From Bacillota bacterium (lineage in GTDB: Bacteria; Bacillota; Clostridia; Acetivibrionales; DSM-1351), in assembly GCA_023431385.1 (NCBI GenBank), contig JAEYWA010000185.1, positions 1 to 14,437 of the forward strand: a stretch of DNA of 14,437 bases, read 5' to 3'. The position numbers and the translations under genes were made by a program. How positions within the stretch are numbered: position 1 is the stretch's first letter; each line of letters starts with the position of its first letter. Positions 8,615-14,437 of the stretch are shown here, in pieces. The notes below the pieces were generated by a model. That model did not search any database. It worked only from the letters and a program-made list of their open reading frames with translations, and had not been told where the DNA came from.

Positions 8615-8631
8615 GATTGAAATAGTCTCAA
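8611..8631 (+). other. Small hairpin overlapping the hypF stop codon
   Basis: TTGAGATT (8611-8618) pairs with AGTCTCAA (8624-8631), giving eight pairs including one G-U around a five-base loop. The TGA stop of hypF (8612-8614) lies in the stem. No U run follows, so it is not a convincing terminator; it may protect the 3' end of the upstream message (inference). Confidence 0.4.
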
Positions 8632-8653
8632 AATGATATTATACTTAATTATT

Positions 8654-8737
8654 AGAGGTTAGAAGTAAGAAGTAAGAAGTAAGAAATAGGAAGTAAGAAA
8701 TAGGAAGTGAGAAGTTGGAAGTTAGAGGTTGGAAGTT
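8654..8737 (+). repeat. Heptanucleotide tandem repeat, 12 units, between hypF and hypC
   Basis: Twelve consecutive 7-bp units follow the pattern RGAARTW. They include three perfect AGAAGTA units (8661-8681), an alternating AGAAATA/GGAAGTA section, and AGAAGTT, GGAAGTT and AGAGGTT units towards the end. The + strand has no C at all from 8645 to 8751. The array fills most of the 181-base gap between the hypF stop and the hypC start. Similar short heptamer arrays are known in intergenic regions of some bacteria (cyanobacterial STRRs are the classic case). Slippage-prone length change is likely, but any function here is unknown. Confidence 0.9.
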
Positions 8738-8795
8738 AAAAGATAGAGTTTCTTAATATTTTTATTATTCACTAACAATACGAGGAGGTTTATTT

Positions 8796-9020
8796 ATGTG
8801 TTTGGGATTACCTGCAAAGGTTATTAATATAGAAGGAAATAACGCAGAAGTTGAAATGATGGGGGTTGTAAACAAGATTTCCATAGAGCTTCTGGAAAAT
8901 GTTAAGCTAGGGGATTATGTTCTGGTACATACGGGCTGTGCAATTCAGATAGTTGACCAGGAAGAGGCTTCCAAGACCATTGATATTTTTAATGAAATAA
9001 GGGAACTGGGAATCAAATAA
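8796..9020 (+). CDS. hypC: Hydrogenase assembly chaperone HypC/HybG family
   Basis: HypC is a small chaperone that binds HypD and carries the Fe(CN)2CO unit to the hydrogenase large-subunit precursor. The 74-residue product opens MCLGLPAKVI, with the essential Cys2 exposed after removal of Met1, and has the OB-fold signature GDYVLVHTGCAI containing the conserved His45. Length is typical. GAGGAGG (8782-8788) precedes the ATG by seven bases and is one of the strongest binding sites in the cluster. The gene is separated from hypF by the heptamer array and from hypD by 78 bases that begin with a hairpin formed across its stop codon. Confidence 0.97.
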   Translation: MCLGLPAKVINIEGNNAEVEMMGVVNKISIELLENVKLGDYVLVHTGCAIQIVDQEEASKTIDIFNEIRELGIK

Positions 9021-9040
9021 ATAGTCTTCACTATTTATTT
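9015..9040 (+). terminator. AU-rich hairpin over the hypC stop, possible attenuator
   Basis: AAATAAATAG (9015-9024) and CTATTTATTT (9031-9040) form a perfect 10-bp inverted repeat with loop TCTTCA. The hypC TAA (9018-9020) is inside the stem, and TT then CGTC follows. Only one G-C pair is present, so a strong terminator is unlikely. Partial termination or an mRNA-end hairpin between hypC and hypD is plausible. Confidence 0.45.
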
Positions 9041-9098
9041 TTCGTCACTACTAAGATATTAATTTGGATCTATTTAATATGGAGGTACTAAGAGAAAT

Positions 9099-10184
9099 AT
9101 GACAAATTATATAGATGAATTCAGAGACAAGGCAGTGATACAAAAAATTGTAGACTGCCTTAGTGCATATTCTGGAAGGAATATAAAAATAATGGAGGTT
9201 TGTGGTACCCATACAATGGCCATTTCCCGTTACGGCATCAGGAATCTGCTCCCCAAAAGCATTGAGCTTTTGTCCGGTCCCGGTTGTCCCGTATGTGTTA
9301 CGCCAACCGGATATATAGATTGTGCTACCGAATTGGCAGAAGATAAAGGGATTATTATAACCACCTTTGGAGACCTGATGCGGATACCCGGAAATAACAG
9401 TACTTTGCTTTATAAAAAAGCTCAGGGCTGCAATGTTCAAATGGTATATTCACCGCTGAATGCCCTGGAGACAGCAAAAGCAAATCCAGATAAAGAAGTT
9501 GTGTTTTTATCGGTTGGTTTTGAAACCACAACTCCAGTTATTGCACTCTCAGTGTTGAGAGCTGAAGAAGAAGGAATAAAAAATTTTTCTATATTGACCG
9601 CAAACAAGACAATGCCTGAAGCTATCAAAACCTTGGCACAAGACAAAGAGCTGGCTCTTGACGGATTTATTTATCCTGGTCATGTTTCTGCAATAATTGG
9701 TACAGACTTTTTTTCATACGTTGCGTATAATATGGAAAAGGCAGGTGTTATTGCGGGTTTTGAGCCTCTGGATATATTGTATTCAATAAATGTTCTGTTA
9801 AAAAATATATCTAATGGTACTAATGTTTTAGAAAATGTGTATTCCAGAATAGTTCCCAAAGAGGGAAACATAAAAGCTCAGAGGAAAATGTACCAGGTAT
9901 TCGAACCTATAGACGCTGTTTGGCGAGGGATCGGAATGATTCCCGGTTCGGGTTTGGGGTTGAAAAAAGAATATGAACTCTTTGATACCGAAAAGAAATT
10001 CGATATCAAGCCGAAAGATAGCCCAGAACTTAAAGGCTGTATGTGCGGTGAAGTTTTAAAAGGTAAGAAACGTCCTCATGACTGTAAGCTCTTTAAAACA
10101 AGATGCACACCTGAAAATCCTGTGGGAGCATGTATGGTTTCATCAGAAGGAACCTGTGCAGCGTATTACAAGTACGGGGAATAG
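9099..10184 (+). CDS. hypD: Hydrogenase formation protein HypD
   Basis: HypD is a [4Fe-4S] scaffold protein that, with HypC, holds the iron while two CN and one CO ligands are added. The 361-residue product has the conserved Cys motifs EVCGTHTMAISRYGIR (Cys35) and GPGCPVCVTP (Cys63, Cys66), GFETTTP (141-147) and YPGHVSAI (192-199). Its Cys-rich tail (C314, C316, C329, C336, C345, C353) includes the [4Fe-4S] ligands. GGAGG (9081-9085) is 13 bases before the ATG. It follows hypC and precedes hypE by 39 bases, the usual hypCDE order. All catalytic residues appear intact. Confidence 0.97.
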   Translation: MTNYIDEFRDKAVIQKIVDCLSAYSGRNIKIMEVCGTHTMAISRYGIRNLLPKSIELLSGPGCPVCVTPTGYIDCATELAEDKGIIITTFGDLMRIPGNNSTLLYKKAQGCNVQMVYSPLNALETAKANPDKEVVFLSVGFETTTPVIALSVLRAEEEGIKNFSILTANKTMPEAIKTLAQDKELALDGFIYPGHVSAIIGTDFFSYVAYNMEKAGVIAGFEPLDILYSINVLLKNISNGTNVLENVYSRIVPKEGNIKAQRKMYQVFEPIDAVWRGIGMIPGSGLGLKKEYELFDTEKKFDIKPKDSPELKGCMCGEVLKGKKRPHDCKLFKTRCTPENPVGACMVSSEGTCAAYYKYGE

Positions 10185-10223
10185 TTAAGTGATTGACAAT
10201 ATAAGGAGGCAGCTCAATACCAA

Positions 10224-11234
10224 ATGGATAACATAATAACACTGGCTCACGGAAGCGGAGGTTCTGCAACCCTTGCTTTAATAGAAAATATATTTAAAAA
10301 GTACTTTAACAATGAAATTCTTTCAGCCGGAGATGATTCGGCAAGGCTTAATATGGGAAATGCAAGAAATATTGTTTTTACAACTGACAGTTTTGTAGTT
10401 ACTCCTATTTTTTTTAAGGGTGGAAATATAGGCAAATTAGCTGTGTGTGGTACGGTTAATGATCTGGCAACCAGCGGGGCAACACCTTTATACCTTAGCT
10501 GCGGCTTTATTATTGAAGAAGGCTTTAGTATGGACGAACTTGAAATAATTGTTGAAACCATGAGTATAACAGCGAAGGAATGCGGAGTGAAAATTGTAAC
10601 CGGCGATACCAAGGTAGTTCAAAAGGGTGCGGTTGATAAAATATTTATCAATACATCAGGTATAGGCGTATTACCTGAAGCTATTGATATTTCCGGCAGA
10701 AATGCTAGAATGGGAGATAAAATAATTATTTCGGGAACTATAGGGGATCACGGCAGCTGTATACTCCTTGAAAGAGAAAATATGGGCTTTCAGGCTGAGA
10801 TTAAAAGCGATTGTGCTCCACTGTCTGAACTTGTTAAAGATATGCTTGAAGCTGCTTCTGATATCCATGTACTCAGGGACCCCACCAGAGGCGGAGTTGC
10901 AACCACTCTTAATGAGATAGCAGTACAGAGCAATGTTACCATCAGCATAGATGAAGAGAAGCTCCCGATTAAAAGAGAAGTTCAAGGGGTCTGTGAACTT
11001 CTGGGTATGGAGCCTATGTACATGGCAAATGAAGGAAAGCTGTTGATATTCGTACCCGGAGATCAGGCTGAAAGAGTACTGGACGTTATTAGGAATAATA
11101 AGTATGGTAAAGACGCTTCAATCATTGGAGAAGTTATTAATGAAGGAGAAGCAAAGGTGGTTCTGAAAGCTTTAAGCGGAGGAACACGAATAATTAAGCT
11201 GTTGGCTGGAGATCAGTTGCCAAGAATTTGTTAA
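10224..11234 (+). CDS. hypE: Hydrogenase maturation protein HypE (thiocarboxamide dehydratase)
   Basis: HypE accepts the carbamoyl group from HypF on its C-terminal cysteine and dehydrates it with ATP to a thiocyanate, the donor of the CN ligands. The 336-residue product belongs to the PurM/SelD-like ATP-binding family. It has the N-terminal LAHGSGGSA glycine-rich segment, AGDDSA and TTDSFVVTP for ATP and metal binding, GTVNDLATSGA, GDHGSC and RDPTRGGVATTLNEIA. It ends in LPRIC, the obligatory Pro-Arg-Ile-Cys tail with Cys336 as the modified residue. AAGGAGG (10203-10209) is 14 bases upstream of the ATG. It closes the hyp block; the next gene is an unrelated exporter ATPase. Confidence 0.97.
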   Translation: MDNIITLAHGSGGSATLALIENIFKKYFNNEILSAGDDSARLNMGNARNIVFTTDSFVVTPIFFKGGNIGKLAVCGTVNDLATSGATPLYLSCGFIIEEGFSMDELEIIVETMSITAKECGVKIVTGDTKVVQKGAVDKIFINTSGIGVLPEAIDISGRNARMGDKIIISGTIGDHGSCILLERENMGFQAEIKSDCAPLSELVKDMLEAASDIHVLRDPTRGGVATTLNEIAVQSNVTISIDEEKLPIKREVQGVCELLGMEPMYMANEGKLLIFVPGDQAERVLDVIRNNKYGKDASIIGEVINEGEAKVVLKALSGGTRIIKLLAGDQLPRIC

Positions 11235-11261
11235 AAAACTCTATCTTAAAAGTTGAGTTTT
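11235..11261 (+). terminator. Weak hairpin after hypE, candidate end of the hyp transcript
   Basis: AAAACTC (11235-11241) pairs with GAGTTTT (11255-11261) around a 13-base loop. AAATAAAAATAATATATTTTTT follows in pieces, so the tail is A/T-rich rather than a proper U run. It lies where the hyp block ends and the exporter operon begins, which supports a boundary, but the structure is weak. Confidence 0.35.
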
Positions 11262-11287
11262 AAATAAAAATAATATATTTTTTGAAA

Positions 11288-11292
11288 GGAGG
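11288..11292 (+). promoter_or_regulatory. Ribosome binding site setting a TTG start for the exporter ATPase
   Basis: GGAGG, within AAAGGAGG, is 10 bases before the TTG at 11303, but 22 before the ATG at 11315. The in-frame TTG at 11282 lies upstream of it and is excluded. TTG at 11303 gives the family-like opening MIISMKNLGKTY. Confidence 0.7.
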
Positions 11293-11302
11293 AAACATAG
11301 TT

Positions 11303-12037
11303 TTGATTATTTCCATGAAGAATTTAGGTAAGACATATAAAAACGGTCATATCGAAGTTGAAGCTCTTAAAAATGCCAATATAGACATAGATAAGAAAGA
11401 GTTTGTGGCTATAATGGGACCTTCGGGCTCTGGTAAATCCACTCTGATGAATATAATAGGATGCCTTGATAGATCTACAAAAGGTGAGTATTGGCTTGAT
11501 GGAGTTAATATATCTTCTCTTGATGAGGGGGAACTTGCCAGGATTAGAAATTTGAAAATAGGTTTTGTCTTTCAGTCCTTTAACCTTCTACCAAGGATAA
11601 CTGCTTTACAAAACGTCGAACTGCCCATGATTTATGCTGGTATTGGGTCAAAGGAAAGGCGTAAAAAGGCTACCGCTGCACTTGAAAGAGTTGGATTGGC
11701 CGAGAGAATGCATCATAAACCAAATGAAATGTCCGGAGGACAAAAGCAAAGAGTAGCTATTGCCAGAGCACTGGTAAATTCTCCTGCTATTATTCTTGCA
11801 GACGAACCAACAGGAAACCTTGACAGCACCTCAAGTGAAGAGATAATGGCTGTATTTCAGGACCTCAACAAGGAAGGAGTAACTATAGTGCTTGTAACCC
11901 ATGAGCCGGATATCGCTGAACATACGAAAAGGGTGCTGCGGTTTAGGGATGGTTTCTTAAAAGCTGATGAGCTCATCAACAACCCTCTGGATGCAAAGCA
12001 GGTACTATCAAAATTCCAGCTTGAGGAAGTGAAGTAA
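11303..12037 (+). CDS. ABC transporter ATP-binding protein, MacB/LolD type
   Basis: This is the ATPase of a mechanotransmission-type ABC exporter that would drive the permease encoded downstream. From the preferred TTG start it is 244 residues. It shows Walker A GPSGSGKST (39-47), Q-loop Gln91 in VFQSFNLLPR, ABC signature MSGGQKQR (143-150), Walker B AIILADEPTGNLDS (D167, E168) and the H-loop His200. The IIGCLDRSTKGEYWLDG and EPTGNLDS wording is characteristic of the LolD/MacB/FtsE-like family. It heads an operon with a Yip1 protein, a HlyD/MacA-like adaptor and a MacB/FtsX-type permease. Substrate is not predictable; peptides, lipids and drugs are all handled by relatives. Gene assignment to macB itself is avoided because that protein fuses ATPase and permease. 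Confidence 0.93.
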   Translation: MIISMKNLGKTYKNGHIEVEALKNANIDIDKKEFVAIMGPSGSGKSTLMNIIGCLDRSTKGEYWLDGVNISSLDEGELARIRNLKIGFVFQSFNLLPRITALQNVELPMIYAGIGSKERRKKATAALERVGLAERMHHKPNEMSGGQKQRVAIARALVNSPAIILADEPTGNLDSTSSEEIMAVFQDLNKEGVTIVLVTHEPDIAEHTKRVLRFRDGFLKADELINNPLDAKQVLSKFQLEEVK

Positions 12038-12043
12038 GTATAA

Positions 12044-12091
12044 TTAAAGTAAGATTTAAAGTAAAGTACGGTAAAAAAAATAAAGTAAAGA
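12044..12091 (+). repeat. Degenerate 12-bp repeat with three TAAAGTAA cores
   Basis: TAAAGTAA occurs at 12045-12052, 12057-12064 and 12081-12088, so the starts are 12 and 24 bases apart. The intervening 12 bases (12068-12079) are a diverged copy. The region lies between the ATPase stop and the Yip1 gene. It could be chance in A-rich DNA, although the exact 12-base phasing suggests small duplications. Confidence 0.5.
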
Positions 12092-12099
12092 AACAGATT

Positions 12100-12130
12100 A
12101 AAGGCTTTATATGTAGCTTTTTAATTTTTT
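12100..12130 (+). terminator. Possible weak intrinsic terminator between ATPase and Yip1 genes
   Basis: AAAGGCT (12100-12106) pairs with AGCTTTT (12115-12121), seven pairs with one G-U around an eight-base loop, followed by TAATTTTTT. The stem is short. If active it would partially uncouple the ATPase gene from the Yip1, adaptor and permease genes. Confidence 0.35.
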
Positions 12131-12171
12131 AAAATTTCGAATGTCAAAATTTTCTTTTAGAGGAGACTTTT

Positions 12172-12903
12172 ATGAGCGATAATTTAGTAATTGCTCCCGA
12201 TAACGGGAACATTTCAAAAATGAATGTATTTCAAAGAGTAATCAGTGCTGTTTTTTCTCCGGGGAAATTGATGTATGAATTGGATCAAAAGCCAAGAGTA
12301 CTGTTAGGAATTATATTAACAGCAATTACTCCTGTCATAATGATGTTCGGTACCTTTCCAATGTTTAAGGAATACTTGAGAGCTACATTGGAAACAACTT
12401 ATGCCAATATGGGTATGCAGGTTTCACCTGAAATGTTTGAAAATATATTAAATGGTTCTGTTATCTCAACACCAATTATTGCAGGTGTTATGGCAGGTCT
12501 GATTTTATTGGTTGAAGCCTTGGCGTTGTGGCTGGTTCTAAAAGTATTCAAAGGTCAGGGCCGTTTCAAGCAGTTTTTATCTGTTATGGGATATTCTTCA
12601 ATTATATCAGTTTTAGGTGCTATTGTATCTGTAATAGCCATTCAATTAACCGGAACATATTCAGATGTTACATATACTAGTCTAGCAGCGTTTTTACCGG
12701 ATATGAAGGGTAGCTTTATTTTCGGAGTAGCAAGAAGCCTGGACGTATTTGGAATCTGGTATTTTGTTTGTGCTTCAATTGGTGTTGCGACTATCAGTAA
12801 GGTCGATAAAAAGAAGGTATACATAGTAATGGTAATATTGTTTATAATCATTGCAGCTTTTGGTGGCTACAATGAGGTTAAGTCTGCTGCTTTATTGAAT
12901 TAG
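12172..12903 (+). CDS. Yip1-family membrane protein associated with an ABC exporter
   Basis: The 243-residue protein has a soluble N-terminus ending in a VFSPGKLMYELDQKPRV segment, typical of bacterial Yip1-domain proteins. Five hydrophobic helices follow, at about 43-62, 100-126, 135-160, 186-209 and 215-233. The stretch between helices 1 and 2 (63-99) is a hydrophilic loop. Bacterial Yip1 proteins have no settled biochemical role; eukaryotic Yip1 proteins work in vesicle trafficking. AGAGGAG (12159-12165) precedes the ATG. It lies between the ATPase gene and the adaptor gene, only 25 bases before the latter, so a part in assembling or regulating this exporter is likely by context. This is inference. 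Confidence 0.82.
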   Translation: MSDNLVIAPDNGNISKMNVFQRVISAVFSPGKLMYELDQKPRVLLGIILTAITPVIMMFGTFPMFKEYLRATLETTYANMGMQVSPEMFENILNGSVISTPIIAGVMAGLILLVEALALWLVLKVFKGQGRFKQFLSVMGYSSIISVLGAIVSVIAIQLTGTYSDVTYTSLAAFLPDMKGSFIFGVARSLDVFGIWYFVCASIGVATISKVDKKKVYIVMVILFIIIAAFGGYNEVKSAALLN

Positions 12904-12928
12904 TACATATTGGGGGTAAATATTTAAA

Positions 12929-14257
12929 ATGAAAAAGAAGATAGTTATTGGAATATGCGTAGGAGTACTGGTTGTTGCGTTAATAGCAGCTGCCATTGTT
13001 AAAAATTCGGGTTCTGCAGGCTCAGGTCCCGTATTCTCTGTAAATGTTGCAGAAATAAAAAACGATGATATAGGCTCATCTATTTCTGCAAACGGAACAG
13101 TAACAGAAGTTGAAAAATCAGAAGTATTCCTTGATACACCTGTTAAGGTAACAAAGCTGTACATTAAGCAGAATGATATTGTAAAAAAAGGTCAACAGCT
13201 TCTTCAGTTTGATTTTGATACATTAAACATGCAGCTGGAACAGGCCAAGATAAAAAAGAGAACCGATGAACTTACATTGCAGAAGCTTAAACTTACTGAT
13301 CCTGCGTTAAGCGTTTCAGCGGCTCAGAATTCTCATAAGCTCGCAGAAAACAGCGTTGCTTCAGCTCAGAGAGCATTGGATAACGCATTAAAGGCTTTTG
13401 AGGATAATAAGGCACTTTTTGGCATGAAAGCAATTTCTAAGAGTGAGCTTGATGCTTCAGAAAACAAGGTAAAGGATGCCGAAGAAGCATTAAAAAGCGC
13501 CCAACTGAAACTTCAGGCCGAAAATGACAATGTTAGCTCTGCCCATAAATCAAAAAGTACAAAGCAGATTGATATTGAGAGCCAGGAACTGGTAGTTAAA
13601 AATAGTGAGTTATCTGTTAAAGATCTTGAAGGTAAAATTAAAAAGTACACTGATGCTATGTATGCTGCTATAGATGGAGTCGCTTCACAGGTTAATGTAA
13701 GCGAGGGTGCTTTCACTCCAAACGGTCAGACTGTGTACACTGTTGTTAATCCAAGCAAACTTGAAGTAAAGCTTAATATTAATGAATATAGTTCCAAGCT
13801 AATTAAACCTGGTCAGACTGTAGATATTACCGGTGACTCAATACCTGAAAAAGAGAAGGTAACCGGAAAAGTCAAGAGTATTTCACCTGTGGCAAGTAAG
13901 AATACAAATAATTCAGGCGGTCAGGAAACAGTAATACAGGTAATTGTAAGTATAGATAACATTACAGAGGCGATAAAGCCTGGTATCAGTGTCGATTGTG
14001 ATATAAAAACAATAGACTTGAAGAACATACCTACAATACAGCTTGATATGCTCAGTCCCGATAAGGATGGCAATAACTTTGTTTATATTGTTGACAAAGA
14101 CAAGTTGACCATGCGAAAAGTTCCTGTGGAAATTGGCAACACTTCCGACATGAAGGCTGAAATAAAAACAGGAGAAGTTAAAGTGGGAGATTTTGTAGTT
14201 GTTGGTCCAAAAGCTACGTTTAAGGATGGTGCAAGGGTTAAGATTGTCGGAGAATAA
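12929..14257 (+). CDS. HlyD/MacA-like membrane-fusion adaptor of an ABC exporter
   Basis: The 442-residue protein is anchored by one N-terminal helix (about 5-24) with a short Lys-rich cytoplasmic start, so most of it lies outside the membrane. A first half-lipoyl region (about 61-98, VKVTKLYIKQNDIVKKGQQL) is followed by a long helical hairpin rich in Ala, Lys, Glu and Gln (103-237). The second half-lipoyl comes next (DGVASQVNVSEGAFTPNG, 249-266), then a beta-barrel (about 269-350) and a C-terminal membrane-proximal domain. This is the MacA/RND-adaptor layout. In a monoderm there is no TolC channel, so such adaptors probably gate or guide substrates at the cell surface. GGGGG (12912-12916) lies 12 bases before the ATG. 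The permease gene starts 19 bases after its stop. Confidence 0.9.
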   Translation: MKKKIVIGICVGVLVVALIAAAIVKNSGSAGSGPVFSVNVAEIKNDDIGSSISANGTVTEVEKSEVFLDTPVKVTKLYIKQNDIVKKGQQLLQFDFDTLNMQLEQAKIKKRTDELTLQKLKLTDPALSVSAAQNSHKLAENSVASAQRALDNALKAFEDNKALFGMKAISKSELDASENKVKDAEEALKSAQLKLQAENDNVSSAHKSKSTKQIDIESQELVVKNSELSVKDLEGKIKKYTDAMYAAIDGVASQVNVSEGAFTPNGQTVYTVVNPSKLEVKLNINEYSSKLIKPGQTVDITGDSIPEKEKVTGKVKSISPVASKNTNNSGGQETVIQVIVSIDNITEAIKPGISVDCDIKTIDLKNIPTIQLDMLSPDKDGNNFVYIVDKDKLTMRKVPVEIGNTSDMKAEIKTGEVKVGDFVVVGPKATFKDGARVKIVGE

Positions 14258-14276
14258 AGGATGGGGTAAATAGACA

Positions 14277-14437
14277 ATGAATATTATTGAAAGCTTTAAG
14301 CAAGCGTTATCCAGCCTTCGAGCCAATAAGCTCCGTTCCATTTTAACAATGCTTGGTATTGTTATGGGTGTATTTTCCGTTATCACAATTGTAGCTATCG
14401 GAAATGCTACTCAAAGTTATATGGATAATGAATTTGC
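14277..14437 (+). CDS. MacB/FtsX-type ABC transporter permease, 3'-partial
   Basis: The first 53 codons are present before the window ends. The product opens MNIIESFKQALSSLRANKLR, an amphipathic elbow segment, and continues SILTMLGIVMGVFSVITIVA, the first transmembrane helix, then IGNATQSYMDNEF. The pattern of Leu-Arg-Ser-x-Leu-Thr-x-Leu-Gly-Ile-x-x-Gly is the hallmark of MacB/LolC/FtsX permeases with a large extracytoplasmic domain. A weak purine-rich site, AGGATGGGG (14258-14266), lies 10 bases before the ATG. With the ATPase, the Yip1 protein and the adaptor upstream it completes the core of the exporter. Confidence 0.92.
   Translation, partial: MNIIESFKQALSSLRANKLRSILTMLGIVMGVFSVITIVAIGNATQSYMDNEF

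Noticed and set aside
10193..10221. TTGACA just before hypE, as a possible -35 promoter element
   Set aside because: No TATAAT-like -10 lies at the right distance; the position 17 bases downstream reads AATACC and the ribosome binding site occupies the spacer.
13913..14386. A 157-codon open frame on the - strand at the end of the window
   Set aside because: It overlaps the adaptor and permease genes, which have clear family signatures and ribosome binding sites; the reverse frame has none.

Overview
The window is low-GC DNA with strong GGAGG-type ribosome binding sites and every gene on the + strand. Gene content, codon use and the monoderm-style exporter suggest a Clostridia member (Bacillota). 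A cellulolytic Ruminiclostridium-like anaerobe is my best guess from the protein sequences, but this is inference and not a database result. No RNA gene, insertion sequence, CRISPR array or phage gene was seen, and no gene-free stretch exceeds 300 bases.

Region 1 (1-6202) is the distal half of the conserved nusA-infB translation operon: infB (5' end outside the window), rbfA, nrnA (DHH phosphoesterase), truB and ribF. The infB start is unusual. Its N-terminal extension is built from about six near-identical 66-bp tandem repeats encoding Gln/Tyr/Asn/Arg/Gly/Asp/Pro-rich protein, and the second repeat carries an in-frame TAA at 72-74.

Region 2 (6224-11234) is a [NiFe]-hydrogenase maturation cluster, hypF-hypC-hypD-hypE, placed directly after ribF where rpsO and pnp often lie in Bacillota. 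HypF and HypE make the CN ligands from carbamoyl phosphate, and HypC and HypD assemble the Fe(CN)2CO unit. All key motifs are present, including the C-terminal Cys of HypE. hypA, hypB and hydrogenase structural genes are not in the window. A C-free array of twelve 7-bp repeats separates hypF from hypC, and an AU-rich hairpin overlaps the hypC stop codon.

Region 3 (11303-14437) is an ABC exporter operon of the MacAB/LolCDE type: an ATPase, a five-helix Yip1-family membrane protein, a membrane-anchored HlyD/MacA-like adaptor, and the first 53 codons of a MacB/FtsX-type permease cut by the window end. The Yip1 gene between ATPase and adaptor is the least explained gene.

No wholly new system is evident. 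The points most worth a second look are the stop codon and repeats in infB, the Yip1-ABC association, and the heptamer array inside the hyp cluster.
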